NCBI GenBank assembly: GCA_039989855.1
Contig: JBDXGZ010000008.1
Location: 1-64,000 of the forward strand
Direction of reading: 5' to 3'
DNA length: 64,000 nucleotides
DNA from: CALFVT01 sp039989855
GTDB taxonomy: Bacteria; Pseudomonadota; Alphaproteobacteria; Caulobacterales; Maricaulaceae
The translations under genes were made by a program, and so were the position numbers. Below are positions 9,032-16,771 of this stretch, piece after piece. Position 1 is the first letter of the stretch. Every line of letters begins with the position of its first letter. The notes below the pieces were generated by a model. That model was not told the DNA's origin and did not search any database. It saw nothing but the letters and a program-made list of their open reading frames with translations.

Positions 9032-9716
9032 CCTTAATCTCAAACGCATAACCCGCAGAGCGGACGGTTCGTATCGGGTCACCACCGCCGGCTTTTTTAA
9101 GTGCTTTGCGAAGGCGGCCAATGTGGACGTCCACTGTGCGGGCCTCGACGTAAACATCACGCCCCCAGACGGTATCAAGGAGTTGCTCGCGGGAGAACAC
9201 GCGCGCAGGATGATGCATGAAGTGGTCGAGCAAACGAAACTCCGTTGGTCCCAGGTGGATTTCCTTATCATTCCTGCGAACACGGAAGGCTTTGACGTCA
9301 ATCTCTATGTCGCCTTGGCGAATAACGTCATCAAGCAGGCCCGGCTGTGCGCGGCGCAGAACCGCGCGGACGCGGGCGAGAAGTTCAGGGGTTGAGAAAG
9401 GTTTGACCACATAATCATCCGCGCCGTAATCAAGGCCCGTGATGCGGTCGGTTTCATCTCCGCGTGCGGTGAGCATAATGATCGGTGTCGTCCGCGTTTC
9501 GGATTTGCGCCGTAATCTGCGGCAAGCTTCGACACCTGATAGTTTCGGCATCATCCAATCCATTAAAATCAGGTCGGGTGTGCGTTCCTCGGCCATGACC
9601 AACACTTCTTCGCCGTCGCGGGCCACGCCGACCGAGTAGCCTTCCTTTTGGAAATTATATTCCAAGAGCGTCGCCAACGCGTCTTCATCTTCGGCGATGA
9701 GTATATATGGTTTCAT
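9024..9716 (-). CDS. phoB: Phosphate regulon response regulator PhoB
   Basis: A 230-residue OmpR/PhoB-type regulator. The receiver domain (1-120) has the acidic pocket AEDEDA, the phospho-acceptor DLILMDWMMP near residue 53 and the Lys switch DYVVKPFS near 105. The C-terminal winged helix (about 130-228) has LGPTEFRLLDHFMHHP, VFSREQLLDTVWG and RTVDVHIGRLRKALK, the recognition helix typical of PhoB. It binds Pho boxes when phosphorylated by PhoR. A probable phoR lies at 12040-13461 on the same strand but is not contiguous. A long palindrome with TGTCAT half-sites about 95 bp upstream suggests autoregulation. Confidence 0.92.
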   Translation of the reverse strand: MKPYILIAEDEDALATLLEYNFQKEGYSVGVARDGEEVLVMAEERTPDLILMDWMMPKLSGVEACRRLRRKSETRTTPIIMLTARGDETDRITGLDYGADDYVVKPFSTPELLARVRAVLRRAQPGLLDDVIRQGDIEIDVKAFRVRRNDKEIHLGPTEFRLLDHFMHHPARVFSREQLLDTVWGRDVYVEARTVDVHIGRLRKALKKAGGGDPIRTVRSAGYAFEIKDK

Positions 9717-9811
9717 GTTAGCCCCGTCGTGAGGTGTTAATCGGTTGATATGCGTCGCCGATAAATGCGACGATATTTTTATAAATCAATCTACGTATTT
9801 TCATACACCAT

Positions 9812-9842
9812 CATGTCATATTTATGAAGAAAATATGACATG
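9812..9842. promoter_or_regulatory. 31-bp palindrome with TGTCAT arms, Pho-box-like operator candidate
   Basis: CATGTCATATTT (9812-9823) and AAATATGACATG (9831-9842) are perfect 12-bp inverted arms around a 7-bp centre. Read on the minus strand, TGTCATATTTTCTTCAT resembles two 11-bp-spaced CTGTCAT Pho-box repeats with several mismatches. It lies between divergent phoB and the acetamidase-family gene and could serve either. Confidence 0.45.
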
Positions 9843-10028
9843 CAGGGATGGGGGGAATTTGAAAGAATGTTAATTCGAGGCGGTGGGGGGGTAATTGGCA
9901 CGAAGGGCGTTTTGGAACTGTGCCACGAGTGTCTTATTGTAGGCTGCGGTTTCAATCGGTCAATTTCTCCTTCGAGAACTGGACATTTACGAAAGCCTGC
10001 GCTAAAATTTTTCGTAGGGGCATAGATA
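9843..10028. other. Intergenic leader of the acetamidase-family gene, G-rich
   Basis: The remaining part of the 312-bp gap between phoB and the next gene contains G-runs (around 9848-9854 and 9884-9891) and AGGGG about 10 bp before the ATG at 10029, the likely ribosome binding site. I see no RNA gene. A long antisense frame crossing this region lacks any family features and is rejected. Confidence 0.35.
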
Positions 10029-11291
10029 ATGACTTGGCGCAACACACTAATAATAACCACACTGATGTTCGGACTTGCCGCGTGTGAAGCTACGCAAGAA
10101 AATAAGAGCGATGCTACTGCTGAGGTCATAGTTGGCGACCTCAGCGTAAGCTGCGCTGAGGACCTAGCGTGTGTAAACCGCATCCATCCTGAAATCCCAA
10201 TGATTGCCGAAGCTGATCCGGGTGAGCGCATCGTGTTTTTTAGTCGAGACGCTTTCGACCTAACTCTTGATCCTGATGAGTTCTCAAGCGCGGAAAGAAA
10301 TCCCCGTGAAGGCGTTGGTGTTGTCCATGCGCTGACTGGGCCAGTCCATGTCAACGGCGCTAAGGCAGGTGACGTATTAGCCGTTACTATCGAGTCTCTC
10401 AAACCCGCCAAGGTCGGCTGGACAGAAGTAGGACCATTTGGTTTTGCAGCAGACCAATTCGGAACCGACGGCCGTTTTATCGTTTGGCGTTTAAATGACA
10501 ACTATGCCGAAAGCGATGCATTGCCGGGTATACGGATTCCCAATGCAAGTTTCCCCGGCGTTGTAACAACCTTACCGGACAAAAAAATGCATGCTGACAT
10601 ACTCGCGCGAGAGACGCAGCTGCTGGAGGCTGGAGGATCGGTTATCCCTCCCGATCCGGTTGAAGCAAAGCCGGCAAAAATTTGCGGGGTAGATGGATTG
10701 AAACCGTCAGAGTGCCTCCGGACAGTGCCACCGCGTGAGCATGGAGGTAATTTGGATATCCGTTATATCACCGCAGGCACGACATTGTATTTGCCGTGTC
10801 TGGTTGATGGTTGCGGCGTGTCGGTTGGTGACTTTCATTACGCGCAGGGTGATGGAGAGGTGGCAGGTACAGCGATTGAGATGGGCGGCGAGCTGACCGT
10901 TACCACGCGTATTGTCGACAACCCACCTGATCTGAGCCATGGACCACACTATGAGGGGCCAGCATCGGTGCTTCGGATACCCTCTGAGCGCTTTTACGCA
11001 GTGACCGGATTTCCACTGAAGGAAAAAGGCAGTGTTCCGGCGAACCTCGCTTACCTCGAATCCCCAAAAATTGCGGATCTCAGCAACTTATCTGGGGATG
11101 TTAATCTTGCAGCCCGCAATGCGCTGGCCGCAATGATCGACTACATCATGACAGAGTATGGATATGATCAGACGCAAGCCTATATGATCGCCAGTGTTGC
11201 GGTCGATCTGCGGATAGGACAACTCGTTGACGTTCCGAATGTCGGCGTAACAGCGATCCTACCCTTAGACATTTTTGTCGGACGTGATTAA
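10029..11291 (+). CDS. Acetamidase/formamidase-family lipoprotein
   Basis: A 420-residue protein with a lipoprotein signal (GLAAC lipobox, Cys near residue 19). The body matches the FmdA/AmdA acetamidase/formamidase fold: HALTGPVHVNGAKAGDVLAV near 98-117, HGGNLDIRY near 238, LPCLVDGCGVSVGDFHYAQGDGE around 254-277 and a Glu-containing TAIEMGGELTV block. The family hydrolyses small amides such as formamide to ammonia and the acid; the true substrate is unknown here. The lipobox puts it in the cell envelope, whereas many family members are cytoplasmic. It lies on the opposite strand between phoB and phoR, so it is not part of the phosphate operon. Confidence 0.85.
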   Translation: MTWRNTLIITTLMFGLAACEATQENKSDATAEVIVGDLSVSCAEDLACVNRIHPEIPMIAEADPGERIVFFSRDAFDLTLDPDEFSSAERNPREGVGVVHALTGPVHVNGAKAGDVLAVTIESLKPAKVGWTEVGPFGFAADQFGTDGRFIVWRLNDNYAESDALPGIRIPNASFPGVVTTLPDKKMHADILARETQLLEAGGSVIPPDPVEAKPAKICGVDGLKPSECLRTVPPREHGGNLDIRYITAGTTLYLPCLVDGCGVSVGDFHYAQGDGEVAGTAIEMGGELTVTTRIVDNPPDLSHGPHYEGPASVLRIPSERFYAVTGFPLKEKGSVPANLAYLESPKIADLSNLSGDVNLAARNALAAMIDYIMTEYGYDQTQAYMIASVAVDLRIGQLVDVPNVGVTAILPLDIFVGRD

Positions 11292-11444
11292 CCCTTACTG
11301 TGGATAATCATTCCAAATAAGACGTTCACGTACTGGAGGGCTGGGGCACGCTCACAAGGTAACGGCAACATATGACAAGACCTCCTAAGACGACCTCTAA
11401 CCCCCGCTGAGCGCAGTCGATGCAGGCACCTCTTGTTACTTAGG

Positions 11445-11806
11445 CTAAACAATGAGATAGACGATTGTCGTATCGCCAATGTTCATCACTTCGTGCCAAG
11501 CCGTTCCGGGGCTGGCGATGCTGGCGCCTTTGACGAGTTCAACCTCCCGAACGCCATTTTCGTCAGTCAAGCGGCCCTTGCCTCCTTCGAGCGTGTAACC
11601 AAAATGAGGATCATGATAATGATGCTCGTGGCCCGTGTTTGGCTCGAATGTGCAACGCAGAACTCTTTGTTTGGCATCTTCGTGAAGGGTTTCGCAGACC
11701 GGCTTACCCTGCCAACCTGCCTCCAACGGATCCGGTAGAGATGTTGACGTCTCACACGCTACAATGAGGGGTATTAAGACAAGTGCAGTTGATAGAGTTT
11801 TTTCAT
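11445..11806 (-). pseudogene. Cupin-domain lipoprotein gene with a one-base frameshift in the A tract after the start codon
   Basis: The frame at 11445-11726 encodes a single-domain cupin with GHEHHYHDPHFGYTLEGG and a C-terminal PGTAWHEV metal-site block. Upstream, the same frame continues as TLSTALVLIPLIVACETS, a textbook lipoprotein signal and lipobox, but it has no start codon. The only suitable ATG (11804-11806) is followed by six A's and reads into a stop after ten codons. Seven A's would give MKKTLSTALVLIPLIVAC in frame with the cupin. I infer a one-base deletion, slippage site or sequencing error. If intact, the product would be an about 120-residue envelope cupin of unknown substrate. 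Confidence 0.7.
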
Positions 11807-12039
11807 ATTTTTCTTTTTGTTTATATTATCGAGCCAAACATAAATGTTCGCGGCACAACCCCAACCGCGAACCAGTTCTGGTCTTTGACGTGTTGCGTGA
11901 TGCTTCGAAGTAACATGGTGCGCGCCTAATCCCCTGCGGCATAACATAACGCTTTCCTGTTGGGATGGGTGAGCGTCTTTCTTTAGGCGTTTATGGACGC
12001 TCACCGTTAAGCAATTCACCTCACTTTATGCACCTACGC

Positions 12040-13461
12040 CTAAGTTGCGCCGCGCTCAAGGGTTAGCGGGTCTGGCGTTATATGCGTCTCATCAGGGTCG
12101 TCGGCGATGGGGATGATGATGGTAAATTCTGTGCCTTTGCCTTCGGCGCTTTCAATATAAAGGCCGCCGCGGTGCCAGCGGACGATATGTTTGACGATAG
12201 CGAGGCCGAGGCCTGTGCCTTTTTCCTTAGAGCTTCTGTCGCCTGCGATGCGGTAAAACCTCTCGCCGAGACGGGGCAGGTGATCGGCTTTAAAGCCGGG
12301 GCCTGCGTCGCGTACGGTCAGGCGCCAATAGGGAATATCGGTGCGCGGCGGGAGGACGACGCCGCGTCGCTGCGCTGTTGTGGCAAAGGGGGCCTCGCGA
12401 AATTCCATCCCCGGGACCCACGCCTCTATTTTGTCCATCTCAAGTTGAATGCGGCTATCTTCAGGACTCATACGCACCGCATTATCGACGAGGTTCAGGG
12501 CGAGCTGCACAAGCTCATCTTGGCGGCCCATGACGAGGGCATTTTTCTTTTTCCCTGACAGGCGCACTTTCACCTTGCGCATTTTGGCAATCGGGTGAAC
12601 CGCCTCGAGCGCGGCTTTTGCCGCGAGGCCAAAGTCGGCCCGTTCCGTCGGGATCTGATGTTCGGCCAGTTCGATTTTGCGTAAAGAGAGAATGTCTGTG
12701 ATTAAGCGCTGCATCCGCTCGGCTTGCTCTTGCATAATGCCAAGGAACATTTCCTGCGCGGCGGGGTCATCTTTGGCGTGTCCTCGTAGGGTTTCAATAT
12801 AACCAAGCATCGAGGCAATCGGCGTTTTAAGCTCGTGCGAGGCATTTGCGAGAAAATCTGCGCGTTGGGTATTGGTTCGTTCAATCTCGGTCACGTCAGC
12901 CAAAATGATGACGGCGCGTTTGATCACATCTTCGCCGTTCTTTTGCGAGATAATCGGCGTGCCAGAGATTCGAATATGGCGGTCTACGGAGCCGGGACGA
13001 ATAATAGATAGCGGCGTGCCGATGCTGCCGTCGAGGGTTTCTGTTATTAGGTCTGATACGGCGGGGTTGGGTACATAGGTCGACAGAGGTTGTTTGAGGG
13101 TCAGTTCTGGAAATAGGCGTCTCGCGGCAAGGTTGGCGTAGGTAATCAGCGCATTGCGGTCGATGATGAATATGGCCTCTTGCAGGCCTTCGGCAATGGC
13201 CGCCTCGAGGTTCTTGCGGGCTAACTTAATTTTATCGTGCGGGGTGGCTGCTGGTGAGGCGGCGTTTTTGGTGTTGCGAGGGGCTGTCAGTGTTACAGTG
13301 AAGAGACTGGCGGTAAAGCCTATAAATATAATGAGGGCGGCCCCCCAAACGCTATCTATGCCCAAAAAGTGAGCTACCGTACCGCCCATGCCGCAAGATA
13401 GGCCCGCAAGGAGCAGGACTGGGTTGCGTGATGGGGGGGATATTTTATTATCATTTGACAT
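12040..13461 (-). CDS. phoR: Phosphate regulon sensor histidine kinase PhoR
   Basis: A 473-residue membrane histidine kinase. Two hydrophobic segments at about residues 13-32 and 38-58 leave almost no periplasmic loop, as in PhoR, which senses through the Pst/PhoU complex. A PAS domain follows at about 85-190, then HisKA with the phospho-acceptor His near 208 (ANASHELKTPIA) and HATPase with LVDNAVRMSP, RDAGPGF, GERFYRIAG and KGTGLGLAIVKHI. It most likely phosphorylates PhoB, encoded 2.3 kb away. The pst-phoU genes that often separate phoR and phoB in this class are absent. The assignment to PhoR over another PAS kinase rests on architecture, the RFYR block and phoB proximity. Confidence 0.8.
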   Translation of the reverse strand: MSNDNKISPPSRNPVLLLAGLSCGMGGTVAHFLGIDSVWGAALIIFIGFTASLFTVTLTAPRNTKNAASPAATPHDKIKLARKNLEAAIAEGLQEAIFIIDRNALITYANLAARRLFPELTLKQPLSTYVPNPAVSDLITETLDGSIGTPLSIIRPGSVDRHIRISGTPIISQKNGEDVIKRAVIILADVTEIERTNTQRADFLANASHELKTPIASMLGYIETLRGHAKDDPAAQEMFLGIMQEQAERMQRLITDILSLRKIELAEHQIPTERADFGLAAKAALEAVHPIAKMRKVKVRLSGKKKNALVMGRQDELVQLALNLVDNAVRMSPEDSRIQLEMDKIEAWVPGMEFREAPFATTAQRRGVVLPPRTDIPYWRLTVRDAGPGFKADHLPRLGERFYRIAGDRSSKEKGTGLGLAIVKHIVRWHRGGLYIESAEGKGTEFTIIIPIADDPDETHITPDPLTLERGAT

Positions 13462-13697
13462 AAAGTAACTTCGTCTTTCGGGGCCTATCGGCTTTGTAAT
13501 AAAGATGATTATTGCAAATAAAATGATTTATTCGCGATATTACATAAAAAGGACATAAAATGTCGTTTTATGGGTGTGTATAGGGCTACTGAAGAAAATT
13601 GTGCCTTGTGAAAGCTAAGTAATAATTATCGTTTTTCAATAATGATCTATTGACTTTCGCTATGTATTACCCCTATTGAGGGATTATGGAGAGATGA

Positions 13698-15209
13698 ATG
13701 CGTCGAGTGATCTTATTAACAACAACAGCCCTATTGTTAGGTGCATGTGAAACCCTGACGGGTGGCCATGGTTTAGGACCAAAGGCTACGCCTGTTGTTG
13801 TCGATGCTCCTGTGTCGCCGAAGCCTGATTGGGTGGCCTATGCACCTGACGATTTACCACAAACCGATTGGGTGAGTGAGTTTGGCGATAGTCGCTTGCC
13901 AGAGCTTATCAATGAAGCGCTTGAAAAAAACACAGATATCAGAACCGCCATCGCGCGGTACGACCAAGCACTTGCGCAGCTTAAAGGCGCGCAGGCCGAC
14001 CGACTGCCGACTTTAAACGGCGGTGTAAATGTATCACGGTCTGAACCTTTTGGCGGCGGGGGTGTTGTGACCATTCCTGGAGGTGGACAAGTCTCTGTCG
14101 GCGGTGGGACAACTAACCTTGGACTTGGTTTGAATGCGTCTTGGGAAGCCGATGTCTGGGGCCGGATACGTGACAGCGTTTCATCAAGTGAATTATCAGC
14201 TTCAGCCTCATCTGCAGATGTTGCAGCGACGAAGCTCTTGATTGCGTCGCGGGTGTCACAGACATGGTTTAATATTATTGAAGCTAAATTATTAGTCGAT
14301 TTATCGGCGCGTGACATTCAAACTCTTGAAGGGGCATTGCGGCTCACGGAGCGCCGTTTCCAAGGCGGCGTCACAAGTTCGAGCGATGTGCGTTTGGCGC
14401 GGTCGTCCGTTGCCAATGCCAAAGCGCTTGAAGCTTCTCGAAAGCAAAGCCTAGCCTCGCAAACACGCGCATTAGAGATTTTACTGCGCCGCTATCCTGA
14501 AGGGGCGATTGCTTCAACGGCTGATTTGCCAACATTACCTGCCCTGTCAGGCGCAGCGCAACCGGGGTATATTTTAAAGCGGCGTCCTGACCTTTTAGCG
14601 GCAGAACGCCGTATGCACGCTGCAGGTTTGAATGTCGACGTGGCCCGTAAAAACCTATATCCTCGGCTGTCGTTATCACCGACATTAAATAGCTCGGGCT
14701 CGTCTCTGTCGACGATTTTTGATGTTAATAATGTTATCGGGAACCTTGCAGGGAATATATCGCAGCCTATTTTTCAAGGCGGGGCCCTGCGCGCCAATGT
14801 CGCTGGGCAAGATGCCGTCCTACGTCAACAAATTGAAGGCTACACAGATACGCTATTGGATGCTTATCTTGAGGTTGAAAATGCTCTTGACGCGGAACAA
14901 CATCTCGCAACTCGCGAAGCCTCCTTACGCGTGGCTCTCAGCGAGTCTCGTGCGGCCGAAGAGCGACTCGAGCAAAGATATGTCGAAGGCTTGGCGACAA
15001 TATTAGAGCTTTTGGATGCACAATCACGGCAAATCTCTTCGGAAGCTCAACTCATTACGGCCCGTAAAGACCGCCTGGCCAATCGTGTTGCTTTACATGT
15101 AGCTCTTGGCGGCGGTGTCTTTGGTGAAGAAGTGACGAAAGATGTTGATGAAGTGGTTCCACCTGTTTTGAATTTTGGTAAGTTGAACTTTTTGTCACAA
15201 GACGAATAG
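13698..15209 (+). CDS. RND efflux outer-membrane factor, NodT/OprM-type lipoprotein
   Basis: A 503-residue protein with a lipobox (LLLGAC, Cys near 17) and the two repeated OEP domains of TolC-like outer-membrane channels: repeat one at about 80-270 (VWGRIRDSVSSSELSA, SQTWFNIIEAKLL, RFQGGVTSSSDVRLA) and repeat two at about 290-480 (LKRRPDLLAAERRMHAAGLNVDVARK, QRYVEGLATILELLDAQ). The lipid anchor and LKRRPDL block are typical of the NodT family. It forms the outer-membrane exit duct for the adaptor and pump encoded just downstream on the same strand, so the three genes form one tripartite exporter operon. GGAGAG precedes the ATG. Confidence 0.93.
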   Translation: MRRVILLTTTALLLGACETLTGGHGLGPKATPVVVDAPVSPKPDWVAYAPDDLPQTDWVSEFGDSRLPELINEALEKNTDIRTAIARYDQALAQLKGAQADRLPTLNGGVNVSRSEPFGGGGVVTIPGGGQVSVGGGTTNLGLGLNASWEADVWGRIRDSVSSSELSASASSADVAATKLLIASRVSQTWFNIIEAKLLVDLSARDIQTLEGALRLTERRFQGGVTSSSDVRLARSSVANAKALEASRKQSLASQTRALEILLRRYPEGAIASTADLPTLPALSGAAQPGYILKRRPDLLAAERRMHAAGLNVDVARKNLYPRLSLSPTLNSSGSSLSTIFDVNNVIGNLAGNISQPIFQGGALRANVAGQDAVLRQQIEGYTDTLLDAYLEVENALDAEQHLATREASLRVALSESRAAEERLEQRYVEGLATILELLDAQSRQISSEAQLITARKDRLANRVALHVALGGGVFGEEVTKDVDEVVPPVLNFGKLNFLSQDE

Positions 15210-15218
15210 ACTGATTTA

Positions 15219-15239
15219 ATATAAGGCTCCGCCTTATAT
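15219..15239 (+). repeat. Intercistronic hairpin between the outer-membrane factor and adaptor genes
   Basis: ATATAAGGC (15219-15227) and GCCTTATAT (15231-15239) form a perfect 9-bp stem with a 3-nt loop, with no following U-tract. It could be an mRNA processing or stability element that sets different levels of channel and adaptor. Confidence 0.4.
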
Positions 15240-15260
15240 CATATAGATGCGAGAGAGACT

Positions 15261-16694
15261 ATGACGCACGACATTGGAAGCATTCCAGAAAAGCGTGAAC
15301 GCGGTGCTGTAGGGTGGGCATTGCTCATTGGGATTCCGATAGTTCTTATTGCCGGGAGCTATATTCTCGCCAAGGTGATTATCAAGGCGTATGAAAAGCC
15401 TGAAGAACGCAAAAGAAGTTTCAATACATTGTCTGTCTTGGCAGATTATGCGCGGACCGATGATGTTCAATTGATGGTTAACGTGCAAGGTGAAGTTCGT
15501 CCTCAAATTGAAATTAACCTCGTCCCACAAGTGGGCGGGCAAATCGTCAAAGTCTCACCGAACTTTATTCAAGGTGGGATTTTTAAAAAAGGCGAAACCC
15601 TCATTGAAATTGAGGCAGCAGATTTTGAAATTTCTATTATCCGGGCTGAAGCAGATGTGGCGCAAGCAGAGCAAAACCTCGTGCGTGAAATTGCTGAGGG
15701 TGACCTAGCGCGTAAAGACTTTGAAGAATTACTTAGTGGCACGGCCTCGTCTTTGGCTCTACGTGAACCGCAGCGCGCACAGGCAGAAGCCGCTGTAAAG
15801 GCAGCCAAAGGGCAACTCCTCGCGGCGAAATTACAATTAGAACGAACGAAAGTAAAAGCACCTTTTGATGGACGCGTGCGGTCTAAAACATCCGACATTG
15901 GTCAATTTGTGTCACCTGGTGCGGCTTTGGGACAGATTTTTTCAACAGATGTTGTTGAGGTCACATTACCACTGACGGATGACGATCTTTATAAGGTCAA
16001 TCTGCCACTGGCTTACGTGGCGGATAAACGGAGCAATGCGCCCGAAGTTGAATTAAGCACAACCATTGCTGGCAAGCGCCGCTACTGGAAAGGGCGTGTC
16101 ATGCGTACAGACAGTGTGATCAATACTCAGACACGCGGCCTCTCTGCCATTGTCGAGGTAACAGACCCTTATGATACAGGCATGTCCGAAGATGGGGTTC
16201 CTTTGGCGCCAGGTCTCTTTGTTGAAGCGGCGATTAATGGGCGTGAATTTAAAGATGTGATTGTCATTCCTCGCGATGGTCTTCGTCCTCAAAACCAAGT
16301 CTATTTGGCAGATAATAAAGGTAAAGTGGAAATTCGCACAGTATCTGTTTTGGATACGAATAGTGAGCGTGCGGTAATTTCTGAGGGTATTAGAGATGGG
16401 GAATTGGTGGTCTTATCCCCGATGGAGCCGTCGCGTACAAGCTTAACCTTAAAAGTTAGTGATGCGAATGATCCGACAATATTATTGGTAGATCCACCTC
16501 AGCCAGAATGGTTCAAAAAAGAAAGTGCCGAGAAAGAAGAAAAGAAAAGTAAGCTCGATGAATGGCGCAAGAAAAAAAGCAAAAAAGACGGCACTGAGGC
16601 TAAGTTATTGAAAAAGTCGGGTGATGATAAAGCTGTTAAAAAGCCACGGCCTGATGGTGACAAACGAAAACGGTCTGAAAAGACGCCTGAATAG
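15261..16694 (+). CDS. RND efflux periplasmic adaptor (membrane fusion protein) with a charged C-terminal tail
   Basis: A 477-residue HlyD/AcrA-like adaptor. An uncleaved N-terminal membrane anchor (about 20-42) precedes a lipoyl/barrel-sandwich half (VGGQIVKVSPNFIQGGIFKKGETL), a coiled-coil hairpin (about 125-195, AQAEQNLVREIAEG) and the second half (KAPFDGRVRSKTSDIGQFVSPG), then beta-barrel and membrane-proximal domains to about 415. The last 60 residues are almost wholly Lys/Glu/Asp/Arg and are not part of the usual fold. It links the outer-membrane factor upstream to the inner-membrane pump downstream. Confidence 0.92.
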   Translation: MTHDIGSIPEKRERGAVGWALLIGIPIVLIAGSYILAKVIIKAYEKPEERKRSFNTLSVLADYARTDDVQLMVNVQGEVRPQIEINLVPQVGGQIVKVSPNFIQGGIFKKGETLIEIEAADFEISIIRAEADVAQAEQNLVREIAEGDLARKDFEELLSGTASSLALREPQRAQAEAAVKAAKGQLLAAKLQLERTKVKAPFDGRVRSKTSDIGQFVSPGAALGQIFSTDVVEVTLPLTDDDLYKVNLPLAYVADKRSNAPEVELSTTIAGKRRYWKGRVMRTDSVINTQTRGLSAIVEVTDPYDTGMSEDGVPLAPGLFVEAAINGREFKDVIVIPRDGLRPQNQVYLADNKGKVEIRTVSVLDTNSERAVISEGIRDGELVVLSPMEPSRTSLTLKVSDANDPTILLVDPPQPEWFKKESAEKEEKKSKLDEWRKKKSKKDGTEAKLLKKSGDDKAVKKPRPDGDKRKRSEKTPE

Positions 16695-16771
16695 ATCTAC
16701 CGTGACGACAGTTTGATGACGTTAAAAATATAATTAATGTGCGAATGTGGCATTGAGATAAGGCCGAGAAG

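Noticed and set aside
9791..10501. 236-codon minus-strand frame antisense to the acetamidase-family gene
   Set aside because: Overlaps a real gene with clear family motifs, has Ser/Pro-rich random composition and no ribosome binding site or domain.
11774..12019. 81-codon minus-strand frame ending MKKLYQLHLS
   Set aside because: It is the wrong-frame reading of the cupin lipoprotein start after the A6 tract; the upstream part has no support.
12082..12558. 158-codon plus-strand frame antisense to phoR
   Set aside because: Overlaps the phoR kinase domain; no family features.
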